This document shows positions 23,868 to 32,824 of a DNA stretch of 64,000 nt, in pieces (within the stretch, counting starts at the first letter, position 1; every line of letters starts with the position of its first letter). The notes below the pieces were generated by a model. It did not search any database and was not told where the DNA came from. It was given only the letters and a program-made list of their open reading frames with translations. Source of the stretch: Streptomyces sp. A012304 (GTDB lineage Bacteria > Actinomycetota > Actinomycetes > Streptomycetales > Streptomycetaceae); assembly GCF_026008495.1 (NCBI RefSeq), contig NZ_BQUN01000097.1, forward strand, positions 70,127-134,126. Reading direction: 5' to 3'. The translations under genes and the position numbers were made by a program.

Positions 23868-24260
23868 TCAGCGAGAGCGTCGCGGTCCCACCGCGAGGGG
23901 GACGCCGGTGCGGTGGCTCTGGGCGACGGACGCGGGTGAGTCATGGCTGTCGGCCGCTTCCAGGGGGATCACCGCGGGGCCGGGGACGATCGGCCGCCCG
24001 GGCGGAGGCGGGTGGCCGGGCAGGCGCAGGGCGCCCCACACGGAGGGGTCGGCCTGGGCGCTGCCGAAGGTGGACCAGGCCAGGCGGGACTGCCCGGTAC
24101 GGTCCTCGGTGTCGGAGTCGTAGACCATGATGTTCCCGGTCAGGCCGACCGGGTCGGCGGCAGCGGGCAGATCGGCGAGGGAGATCCTCACTTCGACCGT
24201 GTAGCCGGTGTACGGCGTACGGACGGTGGCGGCCCACCGCGTTCCCGGCGCGTTCGTCGC
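23868..24260 (-). pseudogene. C-terminal remnant of a secreted carbohydrate-binding (CBM9/DOMON-like) protein
   Basis: Translation from about 24260 gives a coherent domain end: AATNAPGTRWAATVRTPY, GYTVEVRISLADLPAA, VGLTGNIMVYDSDTED, SRLAWSTFGSAQADPSVWGALRLP, then a tail VAQSHRTGVPLAVGP. The pattern of a beta strand with EVRI, MVYDSDT, and R-W-S-F-G resembles family-9-type sugar-binding modules at the end of large hydrolases. Upstream of residue 1 the frame degenerates and there is no start codon with a ribosome site, so only the last module survives. Probably a remnant of a deleted polysaccharide-degrading enzyme. Confidence 0.5.
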
Positions 24261-24357
24261 GGCCGGACCCTGCCGGTGGTCGGCGTCGCGGGCCGCGCAC
24301 GGGCCGCCCTCAGCCGGGCGGCGGAAGCAGCCGTGGCGAGGCGCTGTGCGGCGCCCC

Positions 24358-24642
24358 TCAGAGCAAGGGCTGCCACTCCTCGCCCGTCGCCCACTTCCGC
24401 CGGTACACGACGCCGGGAGTGCCCAGGGCGAGAGCGACGGCGTCGGGCGACGGCTTCATCCGGCCCGCGCTTGTGTGCACGCGCCGGTAGCCACGCTCGC
24501 GCATCAGCCGTGCGGCGGCCGTCCAGTTGGGGGCGGCGACCAGCACCTCGTCGTTGGGGTCGCACGCTCCGCTGCCGTCGTCGAGGACCGCGATGGCCAC
24601 CCCCAGCGACCCGGATCGGACGAACCCCGTCATACCGCTCAT
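24358..24642 (-). CDS. Hypothetical 94-residue protein
   Basis: A small protein starting at ATG 24642 with AGGAAG nine bases upstream. It is rich in ordered secondary structure: GSLGVAIAVLDDGSG, DEVLVAAPNWTAAARLMRERGYRRVHTS, PDAVALALGTPGVVYRRKW. The alternating strand-helix pattern looks like a small alpha/beta domain. No signal peptide. Neighbours are a decayed sugar-binding module and a nonsense-disrupted small gene, so context gives no role. Family not recognised. Confidence 0.6.
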   Translation of the reverse strand: MSGMTGFVRSGSLGVAIAVLDDGSGACDPNDEVLVAAPNWTAAARLMRERGYRRVHTSAGRMKPSPDAVALALGTPGVVYRRKWATGEEWQPLL

Positions 24643-24708
24643 GGCTCCCATCTTCCTGTTCTGCATGGGCGACGAACCCGCCGTCAAGCACGGGCATGTA
24701 TCACAGAC

Positions 24709-24909
24709 ATGACTGTAGATCAGGCCTGCGCACGGGCCGACTGCCTCGCCCGCGCCCACGGCGACCACCGCACCGCGTACGCCCGCTACTAACAGCGGAT
24801 GCGCACCTTCATGAGCCTCAGCCAGGCCCTGGCCACGGAGAACCCAGGCGGACCGGCCTCCGAGGCGTCCATCGCGCACGCCAGGAACGCGCTGTCACTG
24901 GACACCTGA
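24709..24909 (+). pseudogene. Small gene interrupted by an in-frame TAA
   Basis: Reading from ATG 24709 gives 27 codons (MTVDQACARADCLARAHGDH...), a TAA at 24790-24792, then continues in the same frame with high-GC3 codons (QRMRTFMSLSQALATENP...ALSLDT) to a TGA at 24907. Both halves have normal codon use and together look like one 66-residue helical protein. A single C-to-T change (CAA to TAA) would explain the break. Alternatively these are two tiny genes, the second starting at ATG 24799. Confidence 0.55.
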
Positions 24910-24965
24910 GCGCGGCAGTGGTCAAGTCGGTGTGGTCGAGTGCGTATCAGCGGTGGGAGGCGAGA

Positions 24966-25442
24966 GTGGACGCGGAGCGTCGGCGCGTCGAAGTCCAGCT
25001 CCCCGAGGGGTCCTGGTGGGACTGGGACGTCATCGCCTGGGACGCCGCGGAGCTCCGGCTGGCGGCCGGGCACGATCTCACCTACCACCACGGCTTGGAG
25101 CTGGTCTTCGGCGACCCGGCCTTCGTCAGCTGCCCGGCGCGGTTCTCCGATCCGGTGTTCCGCGCGCCGACGAGCGAGGAGTACGGGAGAGTCACCCGTC
25201 AGCTCGGCGCGGAGCCGCCGGTGCTCGTCGCCTTCGAGGCGGACGCGGGCGGGCTGGAGCCCGTCGGCTGTCTCATCGCCGCGGAACGGGTCGAGGTCGT
25301 ACGGGAGACCGTTCTGCGGTACTGGCGCGCTGACGCTGCCCCTGGTCAGCGGTTTGCGGGGTGGGTGCGGCCTCCGGCACCGGCGGCCGAGGACACGGCC
25401 ACCACGGCGCGGACGGACACGGCGAGCCGCCGCCCCCGGTGA
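24966..25442 (+). CDS. Hypothetical 158-residue protein
   Basis: GTG 24966 is preceded by GGGAGG at the right spacing. The sequence is acidic and aromatic at the N-terminus (RRRVEVQLPEGSWWDWDVIAWDAAELRLAAGHDLTYHHGLELVFGDPAFVSCP), followed by ARFSDPVFRAPTSEEY and PVLVAFEADAGGLEPVGCLIAAERVEVV, then a Pro/Ala/Thr-rich tail. Codon use is typical. An in-frame GTG at 24918 is a less likely start. I do not recognise a family; the beta-rich pattern suggests a small cytoplasmic immunity- or binding-type fold, but this is weak. Confidence 0.65.
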   Translation: MDAERRRVEVQLPEGSWWDWDVIAWDAAELRLAAGHDLTYHHGLELVFGDPAFVSCPARFSDPVFRAPTSEEYGRVTRQLGAEPPVLVAFEADAGGLEPVGCLIAAERVEVVRETVLRYWRADAAPGQRFAGWVRPPAPAAEDTATTARTDTASRRPR

Positions 25443-25478
25443 GGCGGCGGCCGTGCTCACGGCGTTGATGGAGCTGGC

Positions 25479-26426
25479 TCACGCCCGGAAGGTGCGGCGG
25501 TAGGCGTCCGGCGACACACCGATCGTGCGGTGGAAGTGGCGGCGTAGGGTCGTCGCCGTGCCCATGCCCGCGGCCGCGGCGATCGTGTCGACACTGTTGT
25601 CCGTACTCTCCAGCAGCTCCTGCGCACGGCGGATCCGCTGCGTCAGCAGCCACTGCAGGGGAGTGGTGCCGGTGATCGAGCGGAAGTGACGGCCGAGGTG
25701 GCGTGAGCTCATGTTCGCCTGGCGGGCCAGATCCTCCACGGTCAGCGGCTGGTCCAGCCGCCGCATCACCCAGGGGAGCAGCTCGGCCAGCGGATGGCCG
25801 TCCTGGGCGGGCACCGGAGTGGCGACGAACTGGGCCTGCCCACCGGCCCGGTGGGGCGGCACGACCAGGCGGCGGGCGACCACGTTGGCGATCGCCGAAC
25901 CGTGATCGCGGCGGACCAGATGCAGGCACAGGTCCATCGCCGCGGCCTTGCCCGCGGAGGTGAGCACGTTGCCGTTGTCGACGTAGAGCACGTCCGGGTC
26001 GACCTTCACCCGGGGGTAGCGCGCGGCAAGTTCCTCGGTGTGCGCCCAGTGCGTGGTCGCGCTCAGCCCGTCCAGCAGGCCGGCGGCGGCGAGCACGAAC
26101 ACGCCCGTGCACAGGGAGACCACCCGCGCACCCGACGCGTGGGCCACGCGCACCGCCTCGACGAGGTCGGCCGGCGGGTCCACGCCGACGTCCGCCAGGG
26201 CGGGGACGATCACGGTGCCGGCGTGCGCGAGCCGGTCGAGCCCGCAGTCCGGCTCCAGCAGGAACCGGCCGACCCGCACGGCCTGCGTGCCGCACACGCT
26301 GACGTCGTACCAGGGACCGGGCACGGCGGCCGGGGCGGAGCCGAAGACCTCGTACGCCAGGGCCAGCTCGAAGTGGAGCATCCCGTCGGTGGCGGCGACC
26401 GCGACGGACCGCGGAACAGAACTCAT
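25479..26426 (-). CDS. GlxA-family AraC-type transcriptional regulator
   Basis: About 315 residues. The N-terminal DJ-1/PfpI-like domain (SVAVAATDGMLHFELALAYEVFG through VVSLCTGVFVLAAAGLLDGLSATTHWAHTEELAARYP, with the nucleophile-elbow Cys in SLCTG) precedes a C-terminal AraC DNA-binding domain (LTVEDLARQANMSSRHLGRHFRSITGTTPLQWLLTQRIRRAQELLESTDNSVDTIAAAAGMG). ATG 26426 is chosen because a TACAAT -10 element ends about 8 bp upstream on the minus strand, implying a leaderless mRNA; in-frame ATG 26447 is the alternative. It is divergent from a saccharopine-dehydrogenase-like gene, a plausible target. Confidence 0.88.
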   Translation of the reverse strand: MSSVPRSVAVAATDGMLHFELALAYEVFGSAPAAVPGPWYDVSVCGTQAVRVGRFLLEPDCGLDRLAHAGTVIVPALADVGVDPPADLVEAVRVAHASGARVVSLCTGVFVLAAAGLLDGLSATTHWAHTEELAARYPRVKVDPDVLYVDNGNVLTSAGKAAAMDLCLHLVRRDHGSAIANVVARRLVVPPHRAGGQAQFVATPVPAQDGHPLAELLPWVMRRLDQPLTVEDLARQANMSSRHLGRHFRSITGTTPLQWLLTQRIRRAQELLESTDNSVDTIAAAAGMGTATTLRRHFHRTIGVSPDAYRRTFRA

Positions 26427-26526
26427 GTCGGGAATTGTACGGGTCATGTCGTTCCGGACACTGGGCGTCGGAGGGCCGCCGCGGACAGGATGGGCGCACT
26501 GGACCACTTCGAGCACGGGAGCAGGC

Positions 26527-27570
26527 ATGGGATCGGGTCGGAACGTGGCGGTGTACGGCGCCTACGGGCACACCGGGCGGTTCGTGGTCGCGGAGTTGAT
26601 CGAGCGCGGGTACCTCCCGCTGCTCCTCGGTCGCGACGAGGACAAGCTGCTGACCCTCGCTCGGACGCTACCGGGGCTCGAGGCGCGGCGTACGACGGTC
26701 GACGACCCGGCCTCGCTCGACCGCGCGCTGAACGGCGCGATCGCGGTGATCAACTGCGCCGGACCCTTCGCCGCGACCGCCGCTCCACTCGTCGAGGCGG
26801 CGCTGCGCTCCGGAATCCCGTACGTCGACGTGGCGGCCGAGATCGAGGCGAACCTCGACACGTTCACGGACTTCGCGGAGCGTGCCCGCGCCGCGGGCAC
26901 CGTGGTGGTCCCGGCGATGGCTTTCTTCGGCGGCCTCGGTGACCTGTTGGTCACCACCGCGATGGGCGACTGGACGGCGGCGGACGAGGCGCACATCGCC
27001 TACGGCCTCAGCAGCTGGCACCCCACCGCCGGAACACTCGCCTCGGGCGTGGTCTCCGGAGAGCGACGCGGAGGCCGTCGCGTCCGCTACTCCGGCGGAC
27101 GGCTGGCATACCACGACGACGCTCTGCCGACCCTGGAATGGCCCTTCCCGGCACCGCTCGGCCCCCAGAGCGTCATCGGGGAGTTCACCATGGCCGACGT
27201 CGTCACCGTGCCCAGCCACCTGGCCGTCCCGGAGGTGCGCACCTACATGACCGCGAGAGCGGCCGCGGACCTGTCCGCTCCCGGCGCCTCGGCACCGACC
27301 GCCGTCGACGAACGCGGCCGCTCCGCGCAGACCTTCGTCGTCGACGTCCTCGTCCGCTCCGGCGCCACGGAACGCCGCGCGGTCGCCACCGGTCAGGACA
27401 TCTACGCCATCAGCGCGCCGCTCGCGGTGGAGGCCGTCGACCGCGTCCTCACCGGCCGCACCCGGACCACCGGCGTCGCCTCCGCGGGCGCGGCCTTCGA
27501 CGCCCCGGACTTCCTGCACGCCCTCTCCCCGCACCTCACACTGCACGCTCCACTCGACACCCGCGGCTGA
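26527..27570 (+). CDS. Saccharopine-dehydrogenase-like NAD(P)-binding protein
   Basis: A 347-residue oxidoreductase of the saccharopine dehydrogenase / trans-acting enoyl reductase group. The Rossmann motif is at residues 6-18 (VAVYGAYGHTGRFV), then VINCAGPFAATAAPLVEAALRSGIPYVDVAAE and VVVPAMAFFGGLGDLL. GGGAG lies six bases upstream of ATG 26527. Divergent from the GlxA-type regulator (100 bp between starts), suggesting that the regulator controls it. The substrate is unknown. Confidence 0.85.
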   Translation: MGSGRNVAVYGAYGHTGRFVVAELIERGYLPLLLGRDEDKLLTLARTLPGLEARRTTVDDPASLDRALNGAIAVINCAGPFAATAAPLVEAALRSGIPYVDVAAEIEANLDTFTDFAERARAAGTVVVPAMAFFGGLGDLLVTTAMGDWTAADEAHIAYGLSSWHPTAGTLASGVVSGERRGGRRVRYSGGRLAYHDDALPTLEWPFPAPLGPQSVIGEFTMADVVTVPSHLAVPEVRTYMTARAAADLSAPGASAPTAVDERGRSAQTFVVDVLVRSGATERRAVATGQDIYAISAPLAVEAVDRVLTGRTRTTGVASAGAAFDAPDFLHALSPHLTLHAPLDTRG

Positions 27571-27748
27571 CCGACGACCCGCGCCGGGCGCCGGCCGTGG
27601 CCGGCCCGTTCCCGGCGCGTGTCCGCCGACGGGCACGCGGGCCGGCCCCGCACCTGTGGAGTGCCGGCCTTCCCGGTACCCGGCGGCGATGCCGCCACGC
27701 GAGGCAGGCCCCCGGGCGCGTCCTCCGACGTCTTGTCGGATCACAAGC

Positions 27749-28858
27749 TCATCGCGGTGCCGTCCCGGGTTCGTCCGCCGCGGACGGGTGGGCGTACCCG
27801 CCTTCGACGAACGGGATGAACCACGACCCGAACGCCATGGGCGTGATCCCGAGCGCCGCGCCAGCCGTTCCCTCGTCGGTCCCGTCCGTCGAGTCGTCGT
27901 AGAGCCACTCGTGGCGCATGTCCTCGTACACGTTGTCGGCGAACACGGTGAGAGCGGTGGACACCTCGTCGTCGAGAAGCCCGTGCCGCTCCAGGGTCGT
28001 GGTCGCCGCGCCCAGCAGGAACCTCAGGGCGAGTTCCTCGGCCACGCAGCCCAGTCGGCGGAAGCTGCCGTCGGTGAAGCGGGTGGTCAGGGCGATCACG
28101 GTCACGAGGAAACGGCGGGCGAACCCGGCGTCGTACCGCAGGGCGTACCGGTCGGGAAGGCGCTCCAGGTGCCACAGGGGTCCCTCGCACTCCGCGACGT
28201 TGGTGTCCTCCTGCGTCAGGACCTGTACGTCTTCGAACAGCTCGCGCACGAGGCTGTCCGCCGCGTGGACCAGGGCCCCGGCGGCGAGTGCGGCGCTCTC
28301 CGGCGGGACGGCGATCTTCCCGTCGACGCCGAACACCGCCGACGGGAACGAGCGCAGTTCGTCCGCCAGCCCCACCATCCGGCGTCGCACGGCCTCGGTC
28401 TTCGCCTCGGCACCGTGACTGTCGTCGGTGTCCTCGGTGGTCGGTCCCCCGGTGTGCCGGGCCTTGCGGGCCGCCGGGTCATCGGGCGGTGCGTCGGGGC
28501 CGCCGGCCGCGTCGAGGCTCTCCCTGGCCAACTGCTGGTGCAGCTCGACCTCGCACCGTTCGATCTTCCATTCCGCCAACAGCTCGGTGCGCTCCAGCAG
28601 CTCATCCACGAGCAACTGCACCGTGTCCTCGGCGGATTCCAGCGTCCGGGCGTCCACGATGACCTTCAGATGGGCACCGCCTGGGTAGACGGCGACGATG
28701 CTGTCGAGGAGATCGACTTTCACCCCGTCGGATCCCTCGACGGACCTGACCGAGTCGAATCCGTCCTCGATGAGCGCCACGGCGCCCGCTCGTTGCAGTG
28801 GGTCCATCTCCGGAGCGCCGTCCGGGATGCGGGTGTCCACGGTCACTATGTACGTCAC
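27749..28858 (-). CDS. Hypothetical 369-residue protein
   Basis: The GTG at 28858 begins VTYIVTVDTRIPDGAPEMDPLQRAG. The N-terminal ~100 residues form an alternating alpha/beta segment (DLLDSIVAVYPGGAHLKVIVDARTLESAEDTVQLLVDELLE), a low-complexity acidic linker follows (about 125-150, including TEDTDDSHGAEAKTE), and the C-terminal half is helical (LADELRSFPSAVFG...VHAADSLVRELFEDVQVLTQEDTN...RFLVTVIALTTRF). No motif of known catalysis is seen and there is no signal peptide. The gene stands alone; the 178 bp between it and the previous gene hold nothing recognisable. Confidence 0.7.
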   Translation of the reverse strand: MTYIVTVDTRIPDGAPEMDPLQRAGAVALIEDGFDSVRSVEGSDGVKVDLLDSIVAVYPGGAHLKVIVDARTLESAEDTVQLLVDELLERTELLAEWKIERCEVELHQQLARESLDAAGGPDAPPDDPAARKARHTGGPTTEDTDDSHGAEAKTEAVRRRMVGLADELRSFPSAVFGVDGKIAVPPESAALAAGALVHAADSLVRELFEDVQVLTQEDTNVAECEGPLWHLERLPDRYALRYDAGFARRFLVTVIALTTRFTDGSFRRLGCVAEELALRFLLGAATTTLERHGLLDDEVSTALTVFADNVYEDMRHEWLYDDSTDGTDEGTAGAALGITPMAFGSWFIPFVEGGYAHPSAADEPGTAPR

Positions 28859-28942
28859 ATGGCAGAGCCTGGCAGGAAGAAACCGTTCTGTGCGCAGGAA
28901 CGGTCCGGTGGCGCGCCGCGAACCTGTCGGCGCCGCGGACAC

Positions 28943-29113
28943 TCAGCCCGCCGCGCGAGGCTTCACGGGCCCGACGCTTCCCCCGGCCCACGCGGCATGA
29001 AGGATCAGGACGCGTCCCGTGCCCTCGACGTACTGGAGATCACGGCTGTACCCGCCGGCGATCGTCGTCTGGTACTGCTTCCACGTACCGGTGCTCTTGC
29101 CGGACTCGTTCAC
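28943..29113 (-). pseudogene. C-terminal remnant of an unidentified protein
   Basis: About 50 codons with strong coding bias on the minus strand (GFRWVNESGKSTGTWKQYQTT, GYSRDLQYVEGTGRVLILHAA) end at a TGA at 28943. Upstream of about 29113 the frame loses coding character and has no proper start. It looks like the last part of a truncated secreted or beta-propeller-type protein. The rest of the 29114-29321 stretch shows nothing recognisable. Confidence 0.35.
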
Positions 29114-29321
29114 CCACCGAAAGCCTTTCGCACGCCGATGGCGACCGCGTATTGACCTGGCGGTGCCCGGGCTTCCGCGGGCCCCGGCGGGCTGCGCCCA
29201 GGCCATGACCCACCCGCGGTCGGCGCGGGTTGCGGGATCAGACGAGCAGCCTCGGTGAGGTCTCTGTTCCGCGAACGTGGGCCATCCCACGGCCCCTCAG
29301 GGGTAGCCGACTCAAGGAACC

Positions 29322-29347
29322 GAAGGAACAGGGAGAAGGAACAGGGA
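29322..29347 (+). repeat. Tandem duplication of a Shine-Dalgarno-like 13-mer
   Basis: GAAGGAACAGGGA occurs twice head to tail (29322-29334, 29335-29347), immediately upstream of ATG 29356. The second copy carries the GGGAGA ribosome site of the GH13-type gene; the first copy sits too far away to be used directly. Confidence 0.75.
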
Positions 29348-29355
29348 GAAACCAC

Positions 29356-31581
29356 ATGACGGATGAGCCGGCGGCGGCCGACGGTTCGTGGCAGAGCCAG
29401 CACGGACCGACAGAGATCACCTACTCGGAACAGTTCTATCCGGCGCGGCCCCGGTCCCTGCGGCCGCGCGCCCGGTTGCGGCCGCCCGAACAACTGCCCC
29501 CGCCCGATGAGCGCAACGGTGACGCCGTCGGCACCAACCCCACCTATGTGCATTGGCTACGACGCCACTCCATGCTGCAGGACGCCCGAGACCTCTCCGT
29601 CCAACTCACCGGACAGGGCAGCATGTGGCAGAACCCCTTCGCGCGCCCCGATCCCAAGGCCGCCGTCACCGCGGCGCCGGTGTGGTTCACGGCGTACCCC
29701 ATCTCCCTCATCACCCGCCCCGGACACAGCTTCCTCGACACCCTGGCCGACCCCGACCTGTGGCGTGTCTTCTCCGACATCGGCATCCGAGCCGTGCACA
29801 CCGGGCCGGTCAAACGGGCGGGCGGGATCGCCGGCTGGGAGACCACTCCCAGCGTCGACGGCCACTTCGACCGGATCAGCACCGCCATCGACCACGCCTT
29901 CGGGACGGACGACGACTTCCGGCGCATGTGCGAGGTGGCCGCCGACCACGGCGGCACCGTCATCGACGACATCGTGCCGGGGCACACCGGCAAGGGGCCC
30001 GACTTCCGGCTCGCCGAAATGAACGTCGACGACTATCCCGGCATCTACCACATGGTGCAGATCGCCCCCGAGGACTGGCACCTGTTGCCCGCGGTGCCGC
30101 CGGGGCGTGACTCGGCGAACCTGGACACCGAGGCCGAGGAAGCGCTGGAGAAGGCCGGTTACATCATCGGGCGCCTCCAGCGGGTGATCTTCCACGACCC
30201 CGGTGTCAAGGACACCAACTGGAGCGCGACGCGGCAGGTCATCGGCCCCGACGGCGTCACCCGGCGCTGGGTGTACCTGCACTACTTCAAAGAGGGCCAG
30301 CCGTCCATCAACTGGCTCGACCCCACCTTCGCGGGCATGCGGCTGGTCATCGGCGACGCCCTGCACTCCCTCGGCGACCTCGGTTCGGGCGCGCTGCGCC
30401 TGGACGCCAACGGGTTCCTCGGCGTCGAGAAGAGCGCCGAGGGCCTGCCGGCCTGGTCGGAGGGACACCCGCTGTCCGAGGCCGCCAACCAGCTGATCGC
30501 CAGCATGGTAAGGAAGATGGGCGGCTTCACCTTCCAGGAGCTGAATCTGACCGTCGACGACATCAAGATCACGTCCGAGGCCGGCGCGGACCTGTCGTAC
30601 GACTTCGTCAACCGGCCCGCCTACCATCACGCGCTGGCCACCGCCGACACCGAGTTCCTGCGGCTGACCCTCGGCATCGCCCTGGAGAGCGGGGTGGCCG
30701 CCGCCAGTCTCGTGCACGCCTTGCAGAACCACGACGAACTCACCTACGAGCTGGTGCACTTCGCCACCCTGCACAAGGACGATCTCTTCACCTACCACGG
30801 TGTCGAGGTCACCGGCGGACAGCTGGCCGAACACATCCGCGCGGAGCTGGTGCAGACGCTGACCGGGCCGAGCGCCCCCTACAACGCCATCTTCACCACG
30901 AACGGCATCGCCTCCACGACGGTCAGCGTCATCGCCGCGGCCCTCGGGCACACCAGGCTCGACGACCTCACCGACCAGGACGTGCGCGACATCAGGCGGG
31001 CCCACCTGCTCCTGGCGATGTTCAACGCCCTGCAACCCGGCGTGTTCTCGCTCTCCGGCTGGGATCTGTGCGGTCTGCTGACGCTGCCGCGCGAACGGGT
31101 GCGGTCGCTGCTGGCGACCGGCGACACCCGGTGGATCCACCGAGCCGCGTACGACCTGCTGGACTACCGGCCCGACGCGACCGTGTCCGGTTCGGGCATG
31201 CCCAAGGGGCACAGCCTGTACGGCGGTCTTCCGGCGCAGCTCCAGGACCCCGACTCCTTCGCCTCGCGCCTCAAACACCTGCTGCGGGTACGGGAGGAGA
31301 CGGGGATCGCCACGGCCGACCAGCTCGAGATCCCTCCGGTTCCGCACCCCGCGCTGCTCGCCATGGTGCACCGCATCGACCGGACGGGACAGATCCAGGC
31401 GACCGTGCTCAATTTCGGCTCCACGGCCGTCTCGGGTGCCGTCGCGTCGGAGCACTTCCAGCCGGGCTGGCGGGCCCACGACGCCCTGACCGGCAGGGAC
31501 GTCGGGGTGGTCGACGACATGCGGGCGGTCTCCGTCGCACTGCCCGGACACGAAGGGCTCTGCCTCGTCTTCCGGGCGTAG
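29356..31581 (+). CDS. Trehalose-synthase-like GH13 enzyme (divergent)
   Basis: A 741-residue alpha-amylase-superfamily protein. The GH13 residues are present: nucleophile Asp350 in GALRLDANGFLGVEK, acid/base Glu395 in FTFQELNLTVDD, and Asp460 in LQNHDELTYEL. The last motif is the trehalose-synthase type (RNHDELT). Conserved region I is changed (VIDDIVPGHTGKG instead of ...NHTS). About 60 Pro/Arg-rich residues precede the barrel. The C-terminal beta-domain is short. It likely isomerises or transfers glucosyl units from maltose-like sugars, but the divergent motifs make the specificity open. It stands alone before the injection-system cluster. Confidence 0.8.
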   Translation: MTDEPAAADGSWQSQHGPTEITYSEQFYPARPRSLRPRARLRPPEQLPPPDERNGDAVGTNPTYVHWLRRHSMLQDARDLSVQLTGQGSMWQNPFARPDPKAAVTAAPVWFTAYPISLITRPGHSFLDTLADPDLWRVFSDIGIRAVHTGPVKRAGGIAGWETTPSVDGHFDRISTAIDHAFGTDDDFRRMCEVAADHGGTVIDDIVPGHTGKGPDFRLAEMNVDDYPGIYHMVQIAPEDWHLLPAVPPGRDSANLDTEAEEALEKAGYIIGRLQRVIFHDPGVKDTNWSATRQVIGPDGVTRRWVYLHYFKEGQPSINWLDPTFAGMRLVIGDALHSLGDLGSGALRLDANGFLGVEKSAEGLPAWSEGHPLSEAANQLIASMVRKMGGFTFQELNLTVDDIKITSEAGADLSYDFVNRPAYHHALATADTEFLRLTLGIALESGVAAASLVHALQNHDELTYELVHFATLHKDDLFTYHGVEVTGGQLAEHIRAELVQTLTGPSAPYNAIFTTNGIASTTVSVIAAALGHTRLDDLTDQDVRDIRRAHLLLAMFNALQPGVFSLSGWDLCGLLTLPRERVRSLLATGDTRWIHRAAYDLLDYRPDATVSGSGMPKGHSLYGGLPAQLQDPDSFASRLKHLLRVREETGIATADQLEIPPVPHPALLAMVHRIDRTGQIQATVLNFGSTAVSGAVASEHFQPGWRAHDALTGRDVGVVDDMRAVSVALPGHEGLCLVFRA

Positions 31582-31917
31582 CGCGAGCACGGTGTGCCGC
31601 TCGCGCCGGCGCCGGGCTTCACCGAGCAGGAGCTGCGCGAACGATACGGGTACCACCCCGGGCCCGAGGGCAGCAGCGGCTGCGATGCGGCGGGGCGCCA
31701 ACTCCTGTGCCGACATGTCGGGTCGGCCCATTTGAAGCGTGAACCATTGATGGCGAGCGGGTACTTCGCCCTGCGGCAACCGGCAACTCCCGGTGCCCCG
31801 GACCGTCCGCCCTGAGGTGCCGCGGCGCCCCGATCGGCTTACGGTGAATACAGGTCGCCCCTCCTCGCCGGGCGCCGTCAAGTCGTCCGAGTGCCGCCCC
31901 GTGCGTCTGGAATCGTC
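31582..31917 (+). other. Gap with a doubtful 73-codon frame; upstream region of the injection-system cluster
   Basis: A frame from GTG 31594 to 31815 encodes PLAPAPGFTEQELRERYGYH... in phase with the preceding gene after its TAG stop. It has no ribosome site and turns compositionally poor after 35 codons, so it is more likely a decayed extension or remnant than a gene. The last 100 bp before 31918 (GCTTACGGTGAATACAGG) probably hold the promoter of the cluster. Confidence 0.3.
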
Positions 31918-32739
31918 ATGACCGGATTCCCCGACAAGATGATGATCCGCTATCTGGACCCGGCGCAGGTCGGCCGACTCCTGCGGCCCGAGGACGACCC
32001 GGAGAGCGATCGGCTGCGATCCCTCCTCGCCGCGGTCTACGAACCGAGCCGACTGGAGGTCCGGTCCGTCGACTCGGTCACCGTCACGGCGAAGGACTTC
32101 CAGGTCCCGGTGAGTGTCCCCTGGAGGGCGCACGGGAGCTGGGAGAAGCTGCTGCCGGACGTCGCCCAGTCCAGAGCGGTCCTGGAGATGCCCTCCGTCA
32201 CCGCGCCGCACTGGATCGACCTCGCACTGGACACGGTCGTCACGGCGCGCGTCGCCCTCACCGAGGGGGCGCTGGAATCCATCGACTCGGAGGACGTGTC
32301 CGCTCTGCCGGAGGACGAGTTCGTCGCCCGGTTCGACTTCCTCGACCTCGCCGAGCTGATGCGCCGTGCGAAGGTCGCCGACTACCGGGATCTACAGGAC
32401 CAGTTCCCTCGCTTGTACCGCCTGCACTACGCGCAGGCGCCCCCGTTCGATCCGAACGCGCCGGCGCGCAGTTACCGGCTGCGTATCTCGGTGCTCTTCT
32501 TCGCCGAGTTGGACCTCGCGGCGTCCCTGCGCCGGCTGGCCCAGTGCCGTGGCGCGCAGGACGACTCACGCCCGCGTCCCGACGCGTACGACGGCGGGGC
32601 GCTGCTCGCCACCAGCGCGTGGCTGGCGGTCTTCCCCGCTGCCGCGCTCACCGTCCCCGACCCACCCGGATCAGCGCGGGAGGTGTCCGATCTGCTGGCT
32701 GCCGAGGGCTGTGTGACCGCCTTCGTCGACGCCGAGTGA
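31918..32739 (+). CDS. Injection-system cluster protein, 273 residues, unknown
   Basis: The first gene of the CIS cluster, 85 bp upstream of the sheath gene. Sequence features: DKMMIRYLDPAQVGRLLRPEDDPESDRLRSLLAAVYEPSRLEV (possible N-terminal helix-strand domain), TVTAKDFQVPVSVPWRAHGSWEKLLP, a helical middle (EFVARFDFLDLAELMRRAKVADYRDLQDQFPRLYRLHY) and a C-terminal strand-rich part. No motif is known to me. Its place in front of sheath and tube would suit a tail-terminator/cap or an assembly factor. Start ATG 31918 has only a weak GGAA site. Confidence 0.6.
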   Translation: MTGFPDKMMIRYLDPAQVGRLLRPEDDPESDRLRSLLAAVYEPSRLEVRSVDSVTVTAKDFQVPVSVPWRAHGSWEKLLPDVAQSRAVLEMPSVTAPHWIDLALDTVVTARVALTEGALESIDSEDVSALPEDEFVARFDFLDLAELMRRAKVADYRDLQDQFPRLYRLHYAQAPPFDPNAPARSYRLRISVLFFAELDLAASLRRLAQCRGAQDDSRPRPDAYDGGALLATSAWLAVFPAAALTVPDPPGSAREVSDLLAAEGCVTAFVDAE

Positions 32740-32824
32740 GCGGTGCCGGGCAGCCGACCGAGGAACGGACCGGTGGCACGGTGCGGCGCCGGTACGCGGC
32801 ACGGAAAAACGTAAGGAGCCGTCG

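Noticed and set aside
31594..31815. Gene for a 73-residue protein
   Set aside because: No ribosome site, in phase with the preceding gene's end, and low-complexity second half; described as part of the gap.
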